A DNA stretch of 64,000 nucleotides from Anaerolineae bacterium (GTDB taxonomy: Bacteria > Chloroflexota > Anaerolineae > Aggregatilineales > Phototrophicaceae), in assembly GCA_017303635.1 (NCBI GenBank), contig JAFLCG010000010.1, positions 208,348 through 272,347 of the forward strand, in the 5' to 3' direction. The translations under genes were made by a program, and so were the position numbers. Below the pieces are notes generated by a model. The model was not told where the DNA came from. It ran no database searches and saw nothing but the letters and a program-made list of their open reading frames with translations. Below are positions 33,057-40,506 of this stretch, one piece after another (position 1 is the stretch's first letter; each line of letters opens with the position of its first letter).

Positions 33057-33071
33057 GGGGGAAATTCCCCC
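33057..33071 (+). other. Short G5/C5 inverted repeat after the kinase/GalU gene
   Basis: GGGGG (33057-33061) and CCCCC (33067-33071) around AAATT, directly after the stop codon. It could terminate transcription, but no T run follows and it abuts the tRNA promoter. Confidence 0.3.
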
Positions 33072-33100
33072 TTGTCAGCAGATAGCGCCGCTACTATACT
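33072..33100 (+). promoter_or_regulatory. Promoter of tRNA-Gly
   Basis: TTGTCA (33072-33077), 17 bases, TATACT (33095-33100); transcription would begin near 33107, 13 bases before the tRNA. Confidence 0.7.
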
Positions 33101-33119
33101 TTTTCTCAATAAGCAGTAC

Positions 33120-33191
33120 GCGGGCGTAATTCAGCGGTAGAATGTCTCCTTGCCAAGGAGAATGTCAGGAGTTCGAATCTCCTCGCCCGCT
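33120..33191 (+). tRNA. tRNA-Gly (GCC anticodon)
   Basis: A full cloverleaf of 72 bases: acceptor GCGGGCG with CGCCCGC, D arm ATTC/GAAT around AGCGGTA, anticodon stem TCTCC/GGAGA with loop TTGCCAA (anticodon GCC at 33152-33154), T arm AGGAG/CTCCT around TTCGAAT, discriminator T. CCA is not encoded. Confidence 0.97.
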
Positions 33192-33196
33192 TCTAC

Positions 33197-33222
33197 AAGA
33201 CCTCTTTGGTGAGGTCTTTTTC
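33197..33222 (+). terminator. Rho-independent terminator after tRNA-Gly
   Basis: AAGACCTC (33197-33204) pairs with GAGGTCTT (33211-33218), six-base loop, followed by TTTCTTT. Confidence 0.85.
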
Positions 33223-33241
33223 TTTGGTAGGCGCGGGGGTT

Positions 33242-34267
33242 ATGGATGTTTTTGCTAACCTCAGCTATGAGGAGCAGGTATTTCGCCTGACTCGTGCTGC
33301 CCAATCCGCACTCATTAGTTATAGCCTCCCGCTCGCGACTGTTAAGCTTGTCCTCTACGTGCATAACGCCATGTTTAAGGTGATTACGCCCACCGGAGAA
33401 CAGTATGCGCTTCGCCTGCAACTCAGTCAACGTAGTAAACCCATCAATCAAACCCGTTCTGAACTACGTTGGTTGAGTGCCATTCATCGGGATACTACTC
33501 TGCGGGTCCCAGAACCTGTGCTCAGCGACCAGGGCTACATTACCTTCCAGCCAGTCGAGGGGGTGCAGGAGCCAGTCTCAGTGGTGTTATTCCGCTGGTT
33601 GGAAGGGGCTTCACCCGGCCACACCCTCACTGTGAACCAGGCAGCCCAGGCTGGTCAGTTTATGGGGCAGTTGCACGCCCATTCCCGGCAGTATGCAGTG
33701 CCAGGGGACTTTGACCGCCCCTATTTTGATTGGGAAGGATTATTTGGGGAAAGCTCCATTTACTTTCCCGGTGAAAACCGTGCAATTTTTACGTCAGAAC
33801 AAGCGCTGATTTTTGACTGGGTAGCCGAAAGCATGGCGACCACCTTGACGGCATTGGCCGAGCGGCCAGGGAGCTTTGGCCTGATCCATGCAGACTTTAT
33901 TCTTAAGAATATTCTGTTCACAAGCACAGAGGTAGCTGCTATCGATTTTGACGACAGCGGATTTGGCTTCTATCTGTACGATTTAGCACCGCTGCTGCTC
34001 CAATTGCTGGATCAACCGAATTATGTAGACTTGCGTGCGGCATGGTTAGATGGGTATCGGGCAGTGCAACCGCTTTCCAGTGAGGATGAAGGTCTTATCG
34101 AAACCATGATCGCGGCGCGGCTCCTGCGGTCGTGTTACTGGATTGCCTGCAACCTGCACAACCCCAATATCCGTTCGCAAGCTCCGGCCATGTTGGAGTA
34201 CCGGGCCGCGACGTTACGCGATTATCTGAACACAGGGCGGGTGAGCCGCCGTGGAGACCAATTCTAA
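33242..34267 (+). CDS. APH/homoserine kinase-like phosphotransferase
   Basis: 341 residues from ATG 33242, preceded by a G-rich GCGGGGG; the longer frame from 33206 would start inside the tRNA terminator. The kinase fold is shown by LIHADFILKNILF (Brenner motif with H216, D218, N223) and by AIDFDDSGFGFYLYDLA, the metal-binding Asp pair. The N-lobe lysine region is EQYALRLQL. This pattern is close to the SrkA/homoserine-kinase-like group that phosphorylates Ser/Thr-type or other small hydroxyl substrates. The substrate cannot be inferred. The stop overlaps the next ATG as TAATG, so the two genes are coupled. Confidence 0.85.
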   Translation: MDVFANLSYEEQVFRLTRAAQSALISYSLPLATVKLVLYVHNAMFKVITPTGEQYALRLQLSQRSKPINQTRSELRWLSAIHRDTTLRVPEPVLSDQGYITFQPVEGVQEPVSVVLFRWLEGASPGHTLTVNQAAQAGQFMGQLHAHSRQYAVPGDFDRPYFDWEGLFGESSIYFPGENRAIFTSEQALIFDWVAESMATTLTALAERPGSFGLIHADFILKNILFTSTEVAAIDFDDSGFGFYLYDLAPLLLQLLDQPNYVDLRAAWLDGYRAVQPLSSEDEGLIETMIAARLLRSCYWIACNLHNPNIRSQAPAMLEYRAATLRDYLNTGRVSRRGDQF

Positions 34268-34638
34268 TGACCATCATTTTGCACATGACCCCCCGTTCTC
34301 GTTGGGAAGCTGCCCTCGAAAATGGTCAACTGACTGCGGATTCGCTGGAACGAGAGGGCTTCATCCACTGCTCTTTTCCCGATCAACTGGAGCGAGTGGC
34401 GAATAAGCACTATCGTGGCCTGACTGACTTGGTGCTGTTGTGCATTGAGGCTGAACGAGTGGGTTCAGAAGTCCGCTATGAAGGGCCGATTGATCCCCAT
34501 ACCGGGCAACCGGAATCCGAACGCGAACTCTACGGTCATGTCTACGGGCCAATAGATGTGGGGTCAGTCGTGAAGGTCATCGACTTCCCCCCTAATCCAG
34601 ATGGCTCTTTCAGCCTGCCGTCGGGGATTCCGATCTGA
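34267..34638 (+). CDS. DUF952 family protein
   Basis: 123 residues. The sequence contains the family landmarks: ILHMTPRSRWEAA at the start, SLEREGFIHCSFPDQL, LVLLCIEAERV and ERELYGHVYGPID near the end. DUF952 is a small ADP-ribosyltransferase-like fold of unknown function. ATG 34267 overlaps the stop of the preceding kinase (TAATG). The 3' end overlaps the convergent hydrolase by 29 bases. Confidence 0.88.
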   Translation: MTIILHMTPRSRWEAALENGQLTADSLEREGFIHCSFPDQLERVANKHYRGLTDLVLLCIEAERVGSEVRYEGPIDPHTGQPESERELYGHVYGPIDVGSVVKVIDFPPNPDGSFSLPSGIPI

Positions 34639-35371
34639 GACTTTGCAGGAATGTGTCGACTACCTGGGTGAATGCCTCCCAGGCTTCGTCATGAACAGGA
34701 TGCCCGGCATCAAACATCGCCAACTGACCTCGCGGTGTTTGGTCGATGAACAGTTGACCTACAGCTTGTGGGTTGAGCCGGTCGCGTTCGCCCAACATCA
34801 TGAGCAGCGGACAAGTGATTTTGCCCGCCGTTCCCCGGCTGATGTCTCCGCCTGCATCACTGTAAGCTTTCATGGCGGCCACCCAGCCCAGCGCAAAGGC
34901 ATCGACATCCGCCAGACCATGAATGCGTTTTTCGTCTTCGGTGATCCAATCAGCCGGATAGACTCGCTGCCGTTCCAGCAGCTCTGGTCCGAACCAACCA
35001 ACTGCACCAATACTCATGACTGCGTGAAAGCGTTCCGGGGCTGAGCCCGCCAGTACTAAAGCTGTTTCACCGCCATCCGAATATCCCAGCAGATAGGCTT
35101 TGCGGATATTAAGAGCATCCATCAGCCCAAGTACATCGGCGGCGTCCCGTTGATAGTAGCGGGGAGGAAAGTCACGCGGTTTGGGCGTGGAAGCACCATA
35201 ACCCCGCAAAGATACGCCTAACACCCGATAGCGGGGAGCCAGCCAGTCCATCACGCGGGGAAAATGGAGTTCGGCTGTACCCAGTAAACCATGCAGGAGG
35301 ATGAACGGCGTGCCGCTGCCGTGTTCTTCGTAATGCAGGCGTGCGCCGGTGGAAGTGTCGACAAAGGGCAT
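34610..35371 (-). CDS. Alpha/beta hydrolase
   Basis: 253 residues with the full alpha/beta-hydrolase pattern: oxyanion HGLLG (residues 27-31), nucleophile elbow GYSDGG, acid strand LMMLGERDRLNP and the catalytic His in DAGHPVHDEA. The family includes esterases, lipases and haloperoxidase-like enzymes; the substrate is open. The start ATG 35371 lies two bases from the stop of the upstream LPG-synthase-type gene, so they share a transcript. Confidence 0.88.
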   Translation of the reverse strand: MPFVDTSTGARLHYEEHGSGTPFILLHGLLGTAELHFPRVMDWLAPRYRVLGVSLRGYGASTPKPRDFPPRYYQRDAADVLGLMDALNIRKAYLLGYSDGGETALVLAGSAPERFHAVMSIGAVGWFGPELLERQRVYPADWITEDEKRIHGLADVDAFALGWVAAMKAYSDAGGDISRGTAGKITCPLLMMLGERDRLNPQAVGQLFIDQTPRGQLAMFDAGHPVHDEAWEAFTQVVDTFLQSLRSESPTAG

Positions 35372-35373
35372 GT

Positions 35374-36405
35374 TCAGCTGCTCGCAGGTGTAGTTGGGCC
35401 GGGTTCGCCAACCGATTGCCGGGACACAATCTCGCTCAAGGAAACGCCCATCGAAAGCAGCGCAATCGTACCCCAGACGATATAACCGAAGATATTGACC
35501 CCGTGAAAGAGAAATCCCATAGCGAGTGCCAGTGCATCCAGTTCAGGCGTTCCGGCCAGGCCAACGGCTTGACCGGCAGCGATCACCGCGAGTTGAAACG
35601 GCCCCAGGGCTGCTACGGTTACCGGGATGGCAATGCTGAATGAGGCCAGCGTGAGGGCTAGTGCCGCAAACAACCACATATCAATGCCGGTTGCTTCAAT
35701 CCCCAGGGCGCGGGCGACACAGTAGACCGTTGACCATGACACTGCCCAGGAGATCAGCGTCCAGATGACCGCATGAGCGCCGCTGCGCCAGTGGGTCAGG
35801 GGCTTAAGGCCGTTCAGTACATGATCCATCAGATTTTCTAGCGGTAGTCGTTTGAGCGGTGGGATGAGGCGCTGGGCAAGTTGTACGGTCTGATGCCCCA
35901 ACTGTGGACGTTGGGCAAAAATGACCATCACCACAAAGGCAATGACGCCGGCGATGGCAAAAAACGTGGTGGTATTGATGATGGTTGGGTTGGCGTTGGG
36001 TGCGCGGCTGATGGCAATGACCACTGCGATGACCACCATCAACGTGTCGATCAGGCGCTCAAACACGACGCTGGTAGCTGCCGTGGCAAATGGAACCTTT
36101 TCTCGTGTGGCCAGCAGCATCCGGGCGAATTCACCCGCTCGCAGGGGCAGATTGTTCAGCAGAAACCCGATATTGAGGATATGGAAAGCAGGCACCAGCC
36201 GGATTTTGCCATCCAGCAACCCCTGCCAGCGGATCGCCCGTGTGACCAATCCTAGCGACATGGTGGCGAATCCCATGAACACCCAGAAGATATTCGCCTG
36301 ACTCAGGCTGTTGCCGATGTCCTGCAAAGGGACATTCCGTAATGCCAGCCAGAGCAAGAGGGCGCTGACGATCACACTGACGATGATGAAGACAGCTCGA
36401 CGCAT
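35374..36405 (-). CDS. LPG-synthase/UPF0104-type integral membrane protein
   Basis: 343 residues with eight or so membrane helices. The motifs RAIRWQGLL near the second helix, NNLPLRAGEFARMLL and VVFERLIDTLMVV are those of the lysylphosphatidylglycerol-synthase transmembrane (flippase-like) family. These proteins lack the aminoacyl-transfer domain and may move lipids or glycolipids. ATG 36405 was preferred because GGGGAAGG lies about eight bases upstream; the frame can start at TTG 36411. It precedes the hydrolase in the same operon. Confidence 0.88.
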   Translation of the reverse strand: MRRAVFIIVSVIVSALLLWLALRNVPLQDIGNSLSQANIFWVFMGFATMSLGLVTRAIRWQGLLDGKIRLVPAFHILNIGFLLNNLPLRAGEFARMLLATREKVPFATAATSVVFERLIDTLMVVIAVVIAISRAPNANPTIINTTTFFAIAGVIAFVVMVIFAQRPQLGHQTVQLAQRLIPPLKRLPLENLMDHVLNGLKPLTHWRSGAHAVIWTLISWAVSWSTVYCVARALGIEATGIDMWLFAALALTLASFSIAIPVTVAALGPFQLAVIAAGQAVGLAGTPELDALALAMGFLFHGVNIFGYIVWGTIALLSMGVSLSEIVSRQSVGEPGPTTPASS

Positions 36406-36500
36406 CCCCAATACCTTCCCCGGTTGGTTTTTATGCCATCCGTACTTTCCGCAACCATCTTCATCTTACAGGGCATTGGCTAACAGGTACATAAACGCTT

Positions 36501-39275
36501 TTATTCCCGCACAATCGGTGTCAGCGTCCAGTTCTGTCCATCTTCGCTGGACCACAGGCGGGCACGGGCCGAATCCAGCACCCATAGCGTTTGTGGATAC
36601 TGGCTGACGATCTGTGTCAGGTAAGCGCCATCTGAATCTGGCAGCGTAATGGCTTGCCACGCACGATCCGCCAGTTGCCAGAGTTTGCCATTCCCTATGG
36701 TGTAAAGCGTGTCATTGAACGCCAGAATGATGGGCTGCTCGTCATCCTCGGGCAGCGAATAGGCCGGTGTCCAGCGGTTATCGGTGTAATGCCAGCGGAA
36801 GATGAACGTGGCTGTCCCGACAAGGAGATTGCCATCTACATCTGCTGCGATGCTGTACACCGATTGGGGTGCATACAGAGGTTGCCAGCTTTCCCCCAGA
36901 TCCGTGGTCAGGTAGACCTGATCGCCCTGTAAGAGAACATGCCCATGACTGCCTAACATCACCATCTCTACGGCGGGTTGTTCAGGGTCGGGCAAGCTGA
37001 GTTGCCGCGTAGGTTCCAGAGCTTCAGTGACCAGCCCGCCTGCCGGGCTGCGGGTCAATTGATCTGTTTCCAGGGCGAATAAATAGCCATGCATAATCTC
37101 AACGCGGCGGGTTGGACGCTCGGCAATCGGCTGCCAGGTGCCGTCTTGCAGGGCAAACGCACCTCGGTCACTGGCGGCCCAAACGGTGCCGCTGACATCG
37201 ACTTTAATGTCCTCGACGATGCCCTCAAGCGGCAAGACTGACCAGCGGTTCTCCGCCACGGGTTGAAGGATTTGTCCACCCTCTGTGACCAGATAGGGTG
37301 GCTGGGCTTGTGAACTCACAGCCATGCGGATTGGTGCATCCGCCGCGAACTCGATTTGGGTATCAGTGGGTTGGTTGAGCAGCAAGCTCCCGCCAGAGGC
37401 GAGGAAGTTCGCACCCAGGGCGATAGAGCCCAGTGCCAATAGGCTGGAGGCATACGGGGAACGTAGTCGATTTTCACCCAGGAAGTAGGCCCCGGCAATC
37501 AGCACCGTGACTCCAGCGAGCACCATTGCCACCACGCGGCTGATAAGTTCCGGGTTAGGATCAATTGGCGGGGGCTGAACCGGGAAAGGTACGTTGGGTA
37601 TCGTCGGGCGGAAGTCCGCCAATGCATCAAATTGATCAGGACGCTGAACGGTCACGCGGATGCGCCAATCATCGGTAGTGCTCAGGTTGGCTCCTTCGAC
37701 CGTATAAACACCATTTCCCTGGTGCGTTGGCCGCAGCTCACTCTCACCGAGGTTTTGGGTTTGGCTTTCAAAACGCATCCGGATGAGCGAGGCATTCGTC
37801 ACTGCTTGCCCGTCATTCCCCGTAATCGTCAGGGTGAAGGTGTTCAGGCCGACCCAACCAGGGCTGATGTTCAATGTCAGAGATAAATCATCCGCTGTCA
37901 GTGTTTCAATGATCGGTTTGGGTTCGGGCGGACGCGGTGCTGCTGCCAGCAAGGCCAGTTGGTTGCGGGCCGGTGTGATCGAGGTCATTAGACCGACCGC
38001 CAGTAGAATCCCCAGTGTCAGTACGATTTCGGCACTCACCAACTGCCGCAGCCGACCGACCCAGGCCATCATGCCCGCCTTTAACTGCTGGGCCGTAATC
38101 ACCATGTTGACTGCTGCCAACATCATAACGGGTGCAAACAAAATCAGCTTGAATAAGAGGGTTCGCCCATAGAGCGTCCCGGTTAACCCCTCCAGCGAAC
38201 CAACTTGCAACCAGGCGGCGTAGAAGCCGGTTAAGACCAGGGCGGCCACGGCAACCCGCGCAAAGTTCGTGAAATGCCCAACCATCATGCTCAGGGTTTG
38301 GAGTGGCGCTGTCTGCCGCATGACTGGGATGGCGTTGACAAGATGCAGCAATCCGCCTACCCAGAACACTGTTGCAGTCAGATGCAGCCAATCCGCCCCG
38401 ACCGCCGGGATGATTTCCTGCGCGGCGCTGGCGTGGCTGAACAGACTCTGGGCCAATAACAGGGCTAATCCCAACAGGAAGGCAATCCACCAGAACCAGC
38501 GATCACCACGGGCGAAGAACAGGGCCAGCCCTAATCCAACCCAGAGCGCGGTGCGGATTAACCAGAGTTCTCCAAAACGCGTTCCGCCAATAAGCTGCTG
38601 TAGGGCGGGGCCAGAAAGCCCAACCAGCAGGGAATTATCGGTTGCGGATGCATATTGCAGCAGGAGCATGAGCGCCCCACTGAATCCGATCAGCAACCAG
38701 CCAAGGATGATAATCCAGGTGATGCGGCCATCACGTTCAGCATTACGCTCCGAGACAGCCGGATTCCACACAAATAACCAGAACCCGACTCCACCGATGC
38801 CCAGCGACAAACTGATCAAATTCAGCCAGCGGATGAGTGTGGCCTCTAGTGGAATTTGCTCAGCCGGGGTGCTCTGGTTGGAAAAGGCGGTCAGCGCGTC
38901 CCCCACGACGAAAGCAAAACTGCCCGAACTGGGGTGTCCATCGGCTGCCGAAATGACCCGCCAGGATACGGTGTAGAGTCCATCTGCCAGGTCTGGTAAG
39001 TTGATGAATACCTGCCGGTCATCATCACGCATGAACTGGGTGTCCCCTACCTCAACGGGATTGCCCGCTGAGTCGCGCAAGCGGATTCGACTGAACTCAG
39101 GCTCGGCGGGTTCAGTCAACCACAGGCGAACCTGATTGGGGGACTCGGTCAGAACGCTGTTGGGTGGCGGTTCAGTCCGTACCAGATTGGCGTGTGCCTG
39201 CAGCGGTCTACCGCTCAAGCCTAAGATCAAGACGGTGAACAGCAGAACAAGGGGACGAATCAAGGTAGAGTTCAT
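36501..39275 (-). CDS. CopC-CopD fusion with a C-terminal beta-propeller-like region
   Basis: 924 residues. After a signal peptide, the mature protein begins near H28 (AHANLVRTEPPPNSVL), the copper-ligand His of CopC, and ends that domain with SAADGHPSSGSFAFVV, which supplies the Asp and His of the Cu(II) site. Residues about 145-440 hold eight helices typical of CopD/YcnJ. A beta-rich domain follows (about 465-570, like YtkA/FixH), two helices (about 580-630), and 270 residues of repeats such as NRWSVLPLEG, GTWQPIAER, GESWQPLYAPQSV and GQNWTLTP, resembling BNR/propeller blades. The protein should bind or import copper; the role of the external propeller is unknown. Confidence 0.85.
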   Translation of the reverse strand: MNSTLIRPLVLLFTVLILGLSGRPLQAHANLVRTEPPPNSVLTESPNQVRLWLTEPAEPEFSRIRLRDSAGNPVEVGDTQFMRDDDRQVFINLPDLADGLYTVSWRVISAADGHPSSGSFAFVVGDALTAFSNQSTPAEQIPLEATLIRWLNLISLSLGIGGVGFWLFVWNPAVSERNAERDGRITWIIILGWLLIGFSGALMLLLQYASATDNSLLVGLSGPALQQLIGGTRFGELWLIRTALWVGLGLALFFARGDRWFWWIAFLLGLALLLAQSLFSHASAAQEIIPAVGADWLHLTATVFWVGGLLHLVNAIPVMRQTAPLQTLSMMVGHFTNFARVAVAALVLTGFYAAWLQVGSLEGLTGTLYGRTLLFKLILFAPVMMLAAVNMVITAQQLKAGMMAWVGRLRQLVSAEIVLTLGILLAVGLMTSITPARNQLALLAAAPRPPEPKPIIETLTADDLSLTLNISPGWVGLNTFTLTITGNDGQAVTNASLIRMRFESQTQNLGESELRPTHQGNGVYTVEGANLSTTDDWRIRVTVQRPDQFDALADFRPTIPNVPFPVQPPPIDPNPELISRVVAMVLAGVTVLIAGAYFLGENRLRSPYASSLLALGSIALGANFLASGGSLLLNQPTDTQIEFAADAPIRMAVSSQAQPPYLVTEGGQILQPVAENRWSVLPLEGIVEDIKVDVSGTVWAASDRGAFALQDGTWQPIAERPTRRVEIMHGYLFALETDQLTRSPAGGLVTEALEPTRQLSLPDPEQPAVEMVMLGSHGHVLLQGDQVYLTTDLGESWQPLYAPQSVYSIAADVDGNLLVGTATFIFRWHYTDNRWTPAYSLPEDDEQPIILAFNDTLYTIGNGKLWQLADRAWQAITLPDSDGAYLTQIVSQYPQTLWVLDSARARLWSSEDGQNWTLTPIVRE

Positions 39276-39350
39276 GGGTTCGGTAGGTTATCCAAAATGG
39301 CACATTGCTCGATGCTTTTTGTGTGAGCTTTGTGCTTGTGTATGAATGTT

Positions 39351-39800
39351 TTACGGGAACTGAATATCCTCGATAGGATTGACGCTGTCAAACTCGCCGT
39401 CCGCGGCGTTGAACATCTCATCAACCACATTTTCGCCAATCAAGCCAAAGATGCGGAAACTGTAGTCTCCCGGTCGCATGGGGATGAGATCTGCCGTGTA
39501 ATGCCCGGGTTCATCCCCGCTGCGGAGTCGGAGCAGTTTGGTGCGTCCACCGAACAAGACTTCAATTTGTAACGTATCTTCCAGGCCCCGAATAGGATTG
39601 CCGCTGTCATGGGCTTCAACGGTGAATTCCGGCCCATTGTACAGGGTGGTATAGGCGGGTTCCATTCGCCAGCCGAACTCGATGACAAATTGTCCATCCG
39701 CGACTTCTCGGCCCTCATGTGCCAGCGCCGGAGGGATGATCGCTAAGGCAGTCAACAGGCCAGCGATCAGCAGCATGAACAGAACTCGCGTGTGTTTCAT
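39351..39800 (-). CDS. Secreted YtkA/FixH-like hypothetical protein
   Basis: 149 residues with a clear signal peptide (residues 1-27, ending PPALAHE). The mature part is a single beta-rich domain with VIEFGWRMEPAYTTL, LQIEVLF and HYTADLIPMRPGDYSFRIFG, similar in pattern to the extracellular beta domain found inside the CopC-CopD fusion upstream. It is 75 bases after that gene's start on the same strand and is probably part of the same surface system. An N-terminal His (AHEGRE) after cleavage could bind copper, but that is speculative. Confidence 0.7.
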   Translation of the reverse strand: MKHTRVLFMLLIAGLLTALAIIPPALAHEGREVADGQFVIEFGWRMEPAYTTLYNGPEFTVEAHDSGNPIRGLEDTLQIEVLFGGRTKLLRLRSGDEPGHYTADLIPMRPGDYSFRIFGLIGENVVDEMFNAADGEFDSVNPIEDIQFP

Positions 39801-39844
39801 TATGACTCTCCCTGTTTGCCTATCCAGGCTCAGACGATAATCTT

Positions 39845-39893
39845 TATCAGCTATCAGCTATCAGCTATCAGCTATCAGCTATCAGCTATCAGC
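39845..39893. repeat. Perfect tandem repeat, seven copies of TATCAGC
   Basis: Seven exact 7-bp units run from 39845 to 39893, followed by a partial TATC. Because the unit is 7 bp, copy-number change shifts the frame. The array ends inside the stop codon (39893-39895) of the adjacent minus-strand gene. Imperfect relatives occur at 5380-5430 and 43676-43690. Confidence 0.95.
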
Positions 39894-40471
39894 TATCGCT
39901 TCTTTCCTAACTTTGACCCTGCCCACCAACCTCCGATTGCCGCGGCTAATCCTGCGCCTATGAGCAGCAGGATTTGTGCGGGTTGCGGCTGTTCGGGTAC
40001 CACTGGCGCTGCTTCTGGTGCAACCGGCAGCGTCGGTGTCGGAACACCAGCCTGTGCCGCTTCGACTGTGATCCGTAAACCATCCGGCATTCCGATGTCC
40101 GCATGATCGGTATTACCCAGGCTCGCGCAGATGGTATAGCTGCCCGGCATCAAGCGGATAATGCCTGTGGGTTGGTACACCATCCCTTGCACTTGCCCAT
40201 TGATCCACAGGTGCCAGTGGCGGGCTTCGTCGTTCAGGTTGAAGTTAGTTGTCTCTACACTGAAGGCGATCTGCCCGGTTTGCAGCGTCTCATTAGCCTG
40301 AGGGGCCGTCAGGCGGATGCTGGGTGCGTCCGGCCCGGTTGGAATAGGCCGATCAGGTGGGAGCAAAGCAGCACATTCCGCCAGAACATCATCATTGGTT
40401 TCTTGAGCTGCTGCCGATTGGCTTAAGCCTGCTGTCACCAGCAAGGTGAGGACGATCAACCAAAAACGCAT
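39893..40471 (-). CDS. Secreted, C-terminally anchored hypothetical protein
   Basis: 192 residues: signal peptide (1-22, ending QSAAAQE), a beta domain (about 40-145) with HWHLWINGQVQGMVYQPTG and IRLMPGSYTICASLGNTDH, a Pro-rich spacer and a C-terminal helix (about 168-186) followed by KLGKKR, the arrangement of a surface-anchored protein. The HWHLW motif resembles DUF4399-type domains, which are thought to bind metal. It belongs to the cluster with the CopC-CopD fusion. Its stop codon lies at the edge of the 7-bp repeat, so its C-terminal end may vary. Confidence 0.7.
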   Translation of the reverse strand: MRFWLIVLTLLVTAGLSQSAAAQETNDDVLAECAALLPPDRPIPTGPDAPSIRLTAPQANETLQTGQIAFSVETTNFNLNDEARHWHLWINGQVQGMVYQPTGIIRLMPGSYTICASLGNTDHADIGMPDGLRITVEAAQAGVPTPTLPVAPEAAPVVPEQPQPAQILLLIGAGLAAAIGGWWAGSKLGKKR

Positions 40472-40506
40472 CAGTATTGCCTCGGTATGTCTGCATCACA
40501 TTGTAT

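Noticed and set aside
33206..33241. Upstream extension of the APH-type kinase to GTG 33206
   Set aside because: The extension lies within the tRNA terminator; ATG 33242 with a G-rich site is preferred.
39845..39900. Possible CRISPR-like array
   Set aside because: Units are 7 bp in direct tandem with no spacers and no cas genes nearby.
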